Notes under the pieces: model-generated
Seen by the model: the letters and a program-made list of their open reading frames with translations, nothing else
Database searches by the model: none
Told to the model about the DNA's origin: nothing
NCBI RefSeq assembly: GCF_900163645.1
Contig: NZ_FUKM01000032.1
Coordinates: 1-64,000 of the forward strand
Source of the DNA: Halomonas citrativorans
GTDB lineage: Bacteria > Pseudomonadota > Gammaproteobacteria > Pseudomonadales > Halomonadaceae
Direction: 5' to 3'
Length of the DNA: 64,000 nucleotides
Translations under genes and position numbers: made by a program
Shown here: piece by piece, positions 27,446-35,402 of the stretch
How the letters are laid out: each line of letters begins with the position of its first letter
Position numbering within the stretch: the stretch's first letter is position 1

Positions 27446-29277
27446 AGCGTACTCTCGTTAAGCGCGTTCAGATCATTCTGTGTATGGCTTCGTCCATCTG
27501 CTTGTGAGCTCGCCTCAATAAGGCTGCTATGCCAGACAATGGTGACGTCTTGGTGCCTCTTACATGACCACTCTTGCAATATACAGGCTTGCCGCCCCAA
27601 TTCATTATCAGTAATTAAATAGGTGTTACCTGGAAATAGTCGGCCTTGTTCGAGGGCGTGCTGATGTGCTGCCGTTACATTTTCAATCAACGCATCATTA
27701 GCACGCGCTAAATATGCAACGTTCACCGGGATTTGATACTCCGCAGCGGTCCACAGGTAGGGCCTTAGCGGGTTAAAATACGTTGCAGGAAATGCGATAA
27801 ATCGTTGACTATTTTCCCAAACAGGTATCAAAGAATCATCTCTAAGCACACCGTAAGGAAGTGGCTCCTGGTAGCTTATGGCCAGCCGGTCTGCCACCGT
27901 ATCATGTATAAATTCATGCCATCCACGTAAATCTTCGCGCTGAAGTATCACGGTAAGCACTAACAGTGGCAACCAAATACCTGTCTTTAATCGTTTCGTG
28001 ACTATTATTAAAGCGGCAATAATCAGTACATATTGCAATGGCCAAACCATGCGTCCGCTAGAACGCAAGTAATCTCGAAATGGAGCAAATAGAATATCGT
28101 AATGTAGCGCTACCCCTTCACCTCCAAACGCTACCTGCCCTGCCAATGCAAATAGAAATAAACCTACTGATGCAATGACGACCGGGGTCCAATCAGGCCG
28201 TTGAACGTTAGCATGAAATGGCCTTTCTGCTTGACGGGCCTCCTCAAACAGGCCTTTGATATACAGCGCAGCGGCGACACTACACAGAAGTAATAGACCT
28301 GCTCCCATGTAAGCCATGCCTTCATACTGCCCTTCAATGGCAGGCGTCCAACCAGAAAAAAGTGATGACATCGAAGGGAAGTTATCGTCAAAAAACCATG
28401 CCGACGAACTGGGGTTCAAAAAGGTCAGTAGCTCAGCAGAATAATAACCGTAACCCCCCGATGCAGCACTTTGCTCGCCCAAGTGGAAATAACCGACACT
28501 CCACATACATAGCAGAACGATGCCCGGCGTAACTAGTGCATTTCCCCAGCCTAAAACATTTCCCTTTACGAGTTGCTCTAGACTGCTACTACGCTGCCAT
28601 TGCCACCAAGCCTGTCGCAACCACCATGCCGTCCAAAACACTCCAACCATAAAAAACAGATAAAAATGCATTAAAACAGCAATTAGCAGTAGCGCAAGCC
28701 AACTCAGAACCGAGCGAAAAGTTGTATTTCTTATCAGTAAGGTATATTCAAGCGCGATAAAAATCAGCCAGTGGGCCGTTAGCGCTTCATGGCCATGAAT
28801 CCCTAACCCTCTAGCAGTTACTATAGGTAAACAACCCATTAGAACTGCGCCCATTACTGCCGCCACTGCAGGCACATTGAGCTTGAGCAGCAAACGGCAT
28901 GCAAAATAACCGTTTAGGATATAGTTAATAAACAGCGCTAAGCCCAAGTACTGAAATAATGGAGGCAACCAACTATTAACTAATTTTAACGGTATCGCGT
29001 AAAGTGGAATTGAGTCTGTATAGACAATGCTGGTTGTCAGATCTGTTGCCAGTGTGCTAATAGCGCCTAATGGCCATTGCCAGGCCTCTTGGCGATAAAA
29101 ATGCCAACCTATAAAATGCTGAAAAGAATCACCCTCACGTAATAACCAGTACGTGTTAAGTGGGTCAATCATTCCATTATGAAGGTACCAGGCGAATCCT
29201 CCTAGCAGTACTCCAGCGACAATCGCGGGAAAACACTCAGGCACATGCGCCGAATGTTTCCAAGTCATCCTTTTCAT
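27442..29277 (-). CDS. Polytopic GT-C-like membrane protein of a Gtr module
   Basis: This protein of 611 residues has about ten membrane helices. Its N-terminal periplasmic loop contains the acidic GDSFQHFIGWHFYRQ. It resembles DUF6311 proteins, which look like GT-C transferases. It lies directly before gtrB and gtrA genes, as the serotype-specific Gtr protein does in phage-borne gtr operons, so I infer that it transfers the polyprenol-linked sugar to the growing glycan in the periplasm. AAGGA precedes the ATG. Confidence 0.75.
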   Translation of the reverse strand: MKRMTWKHSAHVPECFPAIVAGVLLGGFAWYLHNGMIDPLNTYWLLREGDSFQHFIGWHFYRQEAWQWPLGAISTLATDLTTSIVYTDSIPLYAIPLKLVNSWLPPLFQYLGLALFINYILNGYFACRLLLKLNVPAVAAVMGAVLMGCLPIVTARGLGIHGHEALTAHWLIFIALEYTLLIRNTTFRSVLSWLALLLIAVLMHFYLFFMVGVFWTAWWLRQAWWQWQRSSSLEQLVKGNVLGWGNALVTPGIVLLCMWSVGYFHLGEQSAASGGYGYYSAELLTFLNPSSSAWFFDDNFPSMSSLFSGWTPAIEGQYEGMAYMGAGLLLLCSVAAALYIKGLFEEARQAERPFHANVQRPDWTPVVIASVGLFLFALAGQVAFGGEGVALHYDILFAPFRDYLRSSGRMVWPLQYVLIIAALIIVTKRLKTGIWLPLLVLTVILQREDLRGWHEFIHDTVADRLAISYQEPLPYGVLRDDSLIPVWENSQRFIAFPATYFNPLRPYLWTAAEYQIPVNVAYLARANDALIENVTAAHQHALEQGRLFPGNTYLITDNELGRQACILQEWSCKRHQDVTIVWHSSLIEASSQADGRSHTQNDLNALNESTL

Positions 29278-29301
29278 ATACTTCCTTTAGCGCTTGTCTT
29301 G

Positions 29302-30678
29302 TCAGGGCTGTGGATTCACGAAACCGCACACTACAGTCATCGCTAAAATTTTGAGATCAAACCCCAACGACCAGTTCTCAATATAATACAGGTCGTACTC
29401 CACACGTTTTTCCATCAGCTTGACATCCTCCGTGATGCCCCGTAGGCCATTTACCTGTGCCCAGCCTGTCATACCAGGCTTAACGCGGTGTCGTTGCATA
29501 TAGATATCGATATGGTCTTTATAATGGTCGTTATGATCCATAGCGTGTGGCCTTGGCCCTACCAGCGACATGCGGCCTTGAAGCACATTATAGAGCTGAG
29601 GCAGTTCATCCAGGCTAGTGCGGCGTAAAAAGCGGCCAACACGAGTCACACGACTATCGAAGTGTGAAGCCTGCTTGGTGACCGAACTTTCATGTAGGTG
29701 CATCGTTCTAAATTTATAAATTCTGAAACGTTTACCATCCAGGCCATGACGCTCCTGCTTGAAAAGAATAGGCCCGCCCATGGTACAGCGAATGGCAATC
29801 GCCACGACAAGCATGACAGGACTGAACACAATAAACAGCGCGAACCCCAGCAAGCGATCCTCCAGCGCTTTGAAAAGCCGCATGGGGCCACTCAATGGAG
29901 TGTAGTTAAGCTCTAAGGAATAGAGTCCCGCAACTTGCGTGATCCGGTGATTTAATAACCGAATATCCGTTAAGTCAGGAAAAAATCGTATACTGGCTGG
30001 GATCCCGGCAAGTAACCGCATCAGATGACGAACCCGATTGCTTTGAACCAGCGGATACCCAAGCCATATCTCATCAAATTCACGCTGAAAGATATTGGCC
30101 TTAGCAAACACCGCCATTTTGTGAAAAAAGGCAGGGTCATTTTCGTCAACATAATGGCCCATTACGATATATCCCGCATGAGGCGTTTTGACGATCATCT
30201 CTTCCAGCAGTGCAATATTGTCTTTTTTACCTACTAATAACACGCGCTTAAGGTTATGGCCCTTGGCACGCAGGCGCTTTAAGTAGATGTAAAGCAAGGT
30301 GCGCATTGTGCTGCCGACGGTGAGTATCGCCAAGGCCGAAACGCCCATCCATAACCGGGAGTAGCTTTGAGTTTCTTGAACAGCCACTAATAGCAGACTG
30401 AGCAGCCCTAAAGTGGCTGCCCAAGCGGCCAAGTAAATACCCAGCATGTTGTAAAGACTGCGGCCGCGCCAAGGCTGATAGAGTCCTATTAATTCCCCAA
30501 CTGCGGGTAGCAGTAAGCTGCCAACCAGAATAAGAAAAAGATAGTCGTTGCCTTCTACAACAACATGTGGCATTAGCCACAGAATGGTGAGGGCAACGCC
30601 TATAGCGATCGCTGCATCGAAGCAACGCATGGCACGTCGCAACCATTCGTTGCTTTGACTTGTTTTTATAACGGCCAT
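29302..30678 (-). CDS. Undecaprenyl-phosphate glucose phosphotransferase (WcaJ-like)
   Basis: This protein of 458 residues has five hydrophobic N-terminal helices, a CoA-binding-like middle domain and a C-terminal bacterial sugar transferase domain: GGPILFKQERHGLDGKRF, YKFRTM, FLRRTSLDELPQLYNVL, MSLVGPRP and RVKPGMTGWAQVNGLRG. It starts lipid-linked glycan synthesis by adding a hexose-1-phosphate. It is 24 bp from the Gtr-module and 9 bp from tolC-type gene stops/starts, consistent with one transcript from the secretion genes. Confidence 0.93.
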   Translation of the reverse strand: MAVIKTSQSNEWLRRAMRCFDAAIAIGVALTILWLMPHVVVEGNDYLFLILVGSLLLPAVGELIGLYQPWRGRSLYNMLGIYLAAWAATLGLLSLLLVAVQETQSYSRLWMGVSALAILTVGSTMRTLLYIYLKRLRAKGHNLKRVLLVGKKDNIALLEEMIVKTPHAGYIVMGHYVDENDPAFFHKMAVFAKANIFQREFDEIWLGYPLVQSNRVRHLMRLLAGIPASIRFFPDLTDIRLLNHRITQVAGLYSLELNYTPLSGPMRLFKALEDRLLGFALFIVFSPVMLVVAIAIRCTMGGPILFKQERHGLDGKRFRIYKFRTMHLHESSVTKQASHFDSRVTRVGRFLRRTSLDELPQLYNVLQGRMSLVGPRPHAMDHNDHYKDHIDIYMQRHRVKPGMTGWAQVNGLRGITEDVKLMEKRVEYDLYYIENWSLGFDLKILAMTVVCGFVNPQP

Positions 30679-30687
30679 AGTTGCTGA

Positions 30688-32139
30688 CTACCGGGCTACC
30701 TGCACTGACGTAGACATCGAGGCCAGTAGCGCCATGATGCGATCCAAGTCTTGGCTCTCTAGACTGCCCACGGCTGATTGCAGCGCCAACATGTCCAGCG
30801 CATAATTGCCTACCGTATCGACATACTGGATACGTTGGTCGTAGAAGCTTGCCCGTGCGTCTAGCACATCGACCAAGTCGCGCAGACCTAGCTGCTCGCC
30901 CCTTTCAGCCGCCTCCAGGAAGAGTTGGCCTGAGGCAATTGCCTGATTCAGTGCTTCCAGCCGACGCTGCCCGCCGTTCAGTGCACGAATACGGCGGCGA
31001 ACTTCCTGCATGGCCAGATTGCGTTCGTTATCAACCGTTGCCTGGCCTGCTTCGATGCGTTTTTCGCCTTGGCGCACGCTGGCATTGGTATAACCACCGC
31101 GATAAATCGGCACGCTTAACTCAACGCCGGCCCGGTAATCCTCACTTTCGCGCAAAAGATCATCACTAACGCGGTCAGAGTAACTGAGATTCAGGTTAAG
31201 CTCCGGATAGTAACCTGCACGCCTGACGCCGGTATCCGCTTGGGCAATTTTTTGCTGCTCGGTCGCCAGCAGGACATTAAGATTTTGCCCTGTACGCGCT
31301 AACCATTGCTCAGCCTCCCCCATCTCGTCATCCAACGTTACGCTGGATAGCTCGCTCGGCGGGCTGCTTGCAAAGGAAGGCATCACTCCGGTCAGGCGCT
31401 CTAGCTCACTAAGCGCATTGTCCAATTCGTTTTCCGCTTCTACCGCGTCTGACACCGCTTGGTCGTAACGGGCTTGAGCCTCCAGCAAGTCAACGCGGTT
31501 CCCCACGCCCAAGTCAAAGGCGCGGCTTGCCTGGCGCACCTGCAAATCGAGAGACTCCTGCTGGGCTTCGAGCAAGCCTGAACGCTGGGCTGCCAGATAA
31601 GCTTTTATGTACGCTTCGCTGACTTGCATCGCAAGCTCTTGCTCAATAACGGCTAGCTGAAGTTCAGCGGCGCTTACCTGGGCGCCCGCGACATCGACGC
31701 TACGCCAGCGCTCAAGACTAAAGAGCGGCTGCTGTAGCTGGACCTGCCAATATGCTTCGTCTATTTCACCGGGACGCTGGGTGTTACCAAACTGGTCTAT
31801 CTCTTCAACGGTTTGAATATTGGTTGAGTCTTGCCACATGTATCCGCCCGTAGCGGTTACCTGAGGCAGCAACCGTGAGCGCGCCATGGGAATCTCTTCC
31901 CGCGTGCCTTCAAGCTCAAACCGCTGGCGTGACAAATCAGAGTCGTGTTCCAAGGCACGAACGAACAAGCCCGGCAGCGAAGGCAGCGTTTGAGGCTCGC
32001 CAGTTGCATCGTTTAGCGCTTCAAATTCATTCAGCGACTGCTGATCAACAGGCACGTCGCTTTGTGAGAATACCGTATGGCTAAACAAGGCAACCGCAAT
32101 GCTTAGCGCACTTAAGGTAAAGCGTGGCGTCCGTGTCAT
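30688..32139 (-). CDS. TolC-family outer-membrane protein of type I secretion
   Basis: This protein of 483 residues has a cleavable signal (about 1-25) and two long heptad-rich repeats typical of TolC (FDLGVGNRVDLLEAQARYDQ, LGLRDLVDVLDARASFYDQ). It forms the outer-membrane channel of the exporter. The stop-start overlap with the HlyD gene (base 32139) and the ABC gene upstream give the classic three-gene order. Confidence 0.93.
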   Translation of the reverse strand: MTRTPRFTLSALSIAVALFSHTVFSQSDVPVDQQSLNEFEALNDATGEPQTLPSLPGLFVRALEHDSDLSRQRFELEGTREEIPMARSRLLPQVTATGGYMWQDSTNIQTVEEIDQFGNTQRPGEIDEAYWQVQLQQPLFSLERWRSVDVAGAQVSAAELQLAVIEQELAMQVSEAYIKAYLAAQRSGLLEAQQESLDLQVRQASRAFDLGVGNRVDLLEAQARYDQAVSDAVEAENELDNALSELERLTGVMPSFASSPPSELSSVTLDDEMGEAEQWLARTGQNLNVLLATEQQKIAQADTGVRRAGYYPELNLNLSYSDRVSDDLLRESEDYRAGVELSVPIYRGGYTNASVRQGEKRIEAGQATVDNERNLAMQEVRRRIRALNGGQRRLEALNQAIASGQLFLEAAERGEQLGLRDLVDVLDARASFYDQRIQYVDTVGNYALDMLALQSAVGSLESQDLDRIMALLASMSTSVQVAR

Positions 32140-33518
32140 TAGTCCTCCCGGATAGCGCGAGCCAGCATATCGGTAACAGGCTTGGCGATGTAGCTGGCAA
32201 AGGTACGTTCACCGGTACGGATCATCACTTCGGCAGGCATACCAGACAGTAACTGCATCTGCTCAGTCATATCTTCGCGGCCTTCGTCTGTAACACGTAT
32301 GCGCGTTTTATAATAGCGCTGCCCAGTCGCCTCATCTTCAAAGCTGTCGGCACTTATGTGAATGATTTCGCCATCAATAATGTTGGTGAGACGCTGGTTA
32401 AAAGCAGAGAAGCGAATTTCGGCAAGCTGCCCCAAAAAGAGGTTATCAATATCGCGCGTGGGCACGCGAGCTTCGACCACAAACCCGTCATTGGAAGGCA
32501 CAACGTCCATGATAGAGTCACCTGGGCGAATAACGGCACCCACGGTAAATACCTGTTGACCAACAATGGTGCCCGATACGGGCGCGCTTACCACGGTGCG
32601 ATTTACCTGATCGGTCAGTGAGGTAATGCGCTCTTCCGCTTCGGCGATCTGCGACTGAGCGTTACGCAATTGCTCACCCACTTCAGCCTGAAACTCCTGC
32701 TGAGTGGTCTCTTTCTGCATGCGGTTTTCGCTTATTTGCGAGCGCAACTGCGCCATATTGGCCTGAAACTCGGCGTTGTCACCTTCGTATTGCAATATCT
32801 GGCGCTCAAGCTCGCGAAGGCGCTGATTATCACCCAGCCCCTCACGGTAGAGCGAACGGAAGTCTTCGGCTTCAGAGCGCAGCGAGCTGATGCGCTGATT
32901 ATTAACCCGAGTGCGAGCTTCCAAGCCATCGATCTGCTCTTGCATCTGGACGATCTGCTCATCCATGGCTTCCAAGGTACTGATAAGCGACTGGCGGCGA
33001 GCCTGAAAGAGACCTTGCTGCACGGCGGTCACCTGCTGAACACGCTCGTTGTCGACAGAGCTGAGTTCTTCGGGCATTTCCAGCAACGAGGCGCCTTGCT
33101 GCTCTGCCAGCAAGCGCACTTCCATCGCCCGGTTGATGTAATACTGGGATTGAGCAATTTCCAACTGTGAACGCACCTGGGTGTCGCTCAGCACGACCAG
33201 CGGCTGGCCGGCTTCTACCTTGTCACCGTCAGACACCAGCAGCTCGCGTACGATGCCACCTTCAAGGTGCTGAACGGTGCGTTTGAACGATTCCATCGAT
33301 ACATTACCTGGAGCAACCACGGCAACGGCCAGGGAGGCGGTCACCGACCACAATATGAAGCCACCTAGCGCAATACCCAAAATCGCGTAGCCCAGCTTGC
33401 GATAGCCTTTATCGCTGGTAGGCAACACTTCCTGGGCTTCACCGTCAATGGTGGCGGGGCCTTGCGGGGTCACATCTATTTCGTCTTTAGCCGGAAGTTG
33501 GTCTTTACGGTTGCTCAT
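32139..33518 (-). CDS. HlyD-family membrane fusion protein
   Basis: This periplasmic adaptor has 459 residues from the ATG at 33518 (GGAG upstream; the longer frame runs into the ABC gene). One membrane helix (about 43-65) is followed by VVAPGNVSMESFKRTVQHLE GGIVREL-type biotinyl-like half-motifs, a long coiled coil (about 90-300) and the return motif VVSAPVSGTIVGQQV. The C-terminal MPAEVMIRTGERTF matches PrtE/HlyD. It links the ABC protein to TolC. Confidence 0.94.
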   Translation of the reverse strand: MSNRKDQLPAKDEIDVTPQGPATIDGEAQEVLPTSDKGYRKLGYAILGIALGGFILWSVTASLAVAVVAPGNVSMESFKRTVQHLEGGIVRELLVSDGDKVEAGQPLVVLSDTQVRSQLEIAQSQYYINRAMEVRLLAEQQGASLLEMPEELSSVDNERVQQVTAVQQGLFQARRQSLISTLEAMDEQIVQMQEQIDGLEARTRVNNQRISSLRSEAEDFRSLYREGLGDNQRLRELERQILQYEGDNAEFQANMAQLRSQISENRMQKETTQQEFQAEVGEQLRNAQSQIAEAEERITSLTDQVNRTVVSAPVSGTIVGQQVFTVGAVIRPGDSIMDVVPSNDGFVVEARVPTRDIDNLFLGQLAEIRFSAFNQRLTNIIDGEIIHISADSFEDEATGQRYYKTRIRVTDEGREDMTEQMQLLSGMPAEVMIRTGERTFASYIAKPVTDMLARAIRED

Positions 33519-33519
33519 C

Positions 33520-35280
33520 TTACGACTCCTCACTGCCGCCGCTACGGCCACCGGAAATAGCGGAAAGGCGAGCTGCATTCTGCTGCGCGACCTGGGGGCG
33601 TGATTTCTTGGCAAACTGGGCGAGCACCTGGTCTCTAGGCCCGAACATGCTTACCTGGCCCTCTTTCATGACCAGTAGCTTATCCATGGATTTGAGGACA
33701 CTGGTACGATGGCTAATCACAAACAGTGTTGTGCCTTCGGCTTTCAAATGAGAAATCGCTTGGCCTAGTGCGCGCTCGCCTGCTTCATCCAGATTGGCAT
33801 TGGGTTCATCCAGCACAACCAAGACGGGGCGGCCATAAAGCGCTCGAGCCAAACCAAGTCGCTGACGCTGTCCTCCAGACAGTGCGCCACTAGTAGAAGA
33901 GATAATAGTGTCGTACCCGTTGGGAAGCTCCAGCACCATCTCATGCACGCCGGCTTTTTTCGCAGCTGCAACTACTTCCGCAGAATCAATATTGCCAAAT
34001 CGAGCGATATTCTCGCTAATAGAGCCATCAAACAATTCAATGTCTTGAGGCAAGTAACCAATATAAGGACCTAATTCGTCTCGGTTATAGTGATTAATTT
34101 CAGCGCCATCAAGGCGTACATCGCCAACTTGAGTTGGCCAGATACCCAGCAGCACGCGAGCCAAGGTGGACTTACCGGCCGCACTAGGACCAATAATGCC
34201 AACATGCTCGCCTTTGGCTACACTGAAGTTGATACCACGAATAGTTGCCATACGCGTGCCCGGAGGCGCTGCAGCCACGTTTTCAATATCGATAATACCT
34301 TGAGGTGGCGGTAGCGACATGCGGCGTTGGTCATCAGGTATTTGGGTAAGTAAATCATTCAGCCGACTATAGGCGCCTCGTGCGGCAACAAATCCTTTCC
34401 AGCCACCAATCATCTGGTCGATAGGTGCCAGTGCACGGCCCATAAGGATAGAGCCTGCAATCATCATGCCTGGCGTCATATCACCATTGAGCACCAGCAG
34501 TGCCCCCAAGCCAAGAATCAAGGACTGGAATAGAAGACGCATCACTTTAGATGTATTCGTTAATGCACCGGCGCGGTCGCTTGCCTGGGACTGTTTGGCA
34601 AGAAACTCATGGTGGCGCTTGGACCAGCGGCCCATGATGCCCGGCAACATGCCCATGGCATGCAGTACTTCTGCGTTTCTCAAGTTGGAGTTAGCCAGGT
34701 TTTGCGCCTGGATTTGCTCGCTATTGGCTTCTGCTAACAGGCCTTTTGTTGATTTTTCATTGACCAAGGCAAGTACGAATAAAATGATGCCAGCGCAGGT
34801 GGCAAATATGCCCAGCCATGGATGAAAAATGAACAAAATACCAAGATAGATAGGCACCCATGGAGCATCAAAAAAGGCAAACAGGCCGTTTCCCGTGAGA
34901 AACTGGCGTAAGCTTGTTAGATCATTTAACGGTTGGGCGCTTTGCGTGCCTGGAGCAACAATACTGCGGCGAAACATTGCACTATACAGGCGTTGATTAA
35001 TCGTGGTATCCAGCCGGTTCCCAATCCTGACCAGCATCCGCGACCTTACAAGCTCTAGTCCGCCCATCACCATAAAAAGGAACACAACCACCAAGGTGAG
35101 CATGACAAGAGTGTCGAGGCTTTGGGTAGTAAGTACGCGGTCATATACTTGGAGCATATACATCGGGGGAACAAGCATCAGCAGGTTTACAAACATGCTG
35201 AAAAAACCCACCGATACAAACGAACCCTTACAGGCGCTCAATGCACGCTGCAGATCCGTTGCTTCCTGTTGCTTTGCCAT
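33520..35280 (-). CDS. Type I secretion ABC transporter (PrtD type)
   Basis: This protein of 586 residues has six membrane helices and then an ATPase domain: Walker A GIIGPSAAGKST, signature LSGGQRQRLGLARAL, Walker B LVVLDEPNANLD. No N-terminal C39 peptidase or peptidase-like domain is present, as in the PrtD/RsaD group that exports RTX proteases and S-layer proteins. It is the first gene of the long minus-strand block. Likely substrates are the DUF4214 proteins in this window, none of which has a signal peptide. Confidence 0.95.
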   Translation of the reverse strand: MAKQQEATDLQRALSACKGSFVSVGFFSMFVNLLMLVPPMYMLQVYDRVLTTQSLDTLVMLTLVVVFLFMVMGGLELVRSRMLVRIGNRLDTTINQRLYSAMFRRSIVAPGTQSAQPLNDLTSLRQFLTGNGLFAFFDAPWVPIYLGILFIFHPWLGIFATCAGIILFVLALVNEKSTKGLLAEANSEQIQAQNLANSNLRNAEVLHAMGMLPGIMGRWSKRHHEFLAKQSQASDRAGALTNTSKVMRLLFQSLILGLGALLVLNGDMTPGMMIAGSILMGRALAPIDQMIGGWKGFVAARGAYSRLNDLLTQIPDDQRRMSLPPPQGIIDIENVAAAPPGTRMATIRGINFSVAKGEHVGIIGPSAAGKSTLARVLLGIWPTQVGDVRLDGAEINHYNRDELGPYIGYLPQDIELFDGSISENIARFGNIDSAEVVAAAKKAGVHEMVLELPNGYDTIISSTSGALSGGQRQRLGLARALYGRPVLVVLDEPNANLDEAGERALGQAISHLKAEGTTLFVISHRTSVLKSMDKLLVMKEGQVSMFGPRDQVLAQFAKKSRPQVAQQNAARLSAISGGRSGGSEES

Positions 35281-35337
35281 GGAGGGGTCACCGTTGAATC
35301 AAAGAAGTCACGCGAAGATTAATCGCGGCAGCATAAC

Positions 35338-35367
35338 AGAAACGCCCCTGCCAAGGGTAGGGGCGTT
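35338..35367 (-). terminator. Hairpin between nucleotidase gene and secretion genes
   Basis: AACGCCCCT/AGGGGCGTT is a perfect 9-bp stem with a 9-nt loop and only a weak T-run on the minus strand. It may attenuate rather than fully stop transcription from the nucleotidase gene into the secretion genes. Confidence 0.55.
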
Positions 35368-35402
35368 ACAAGAGCAGGATTTATATATTCAGAACGAAAA
35401 CA

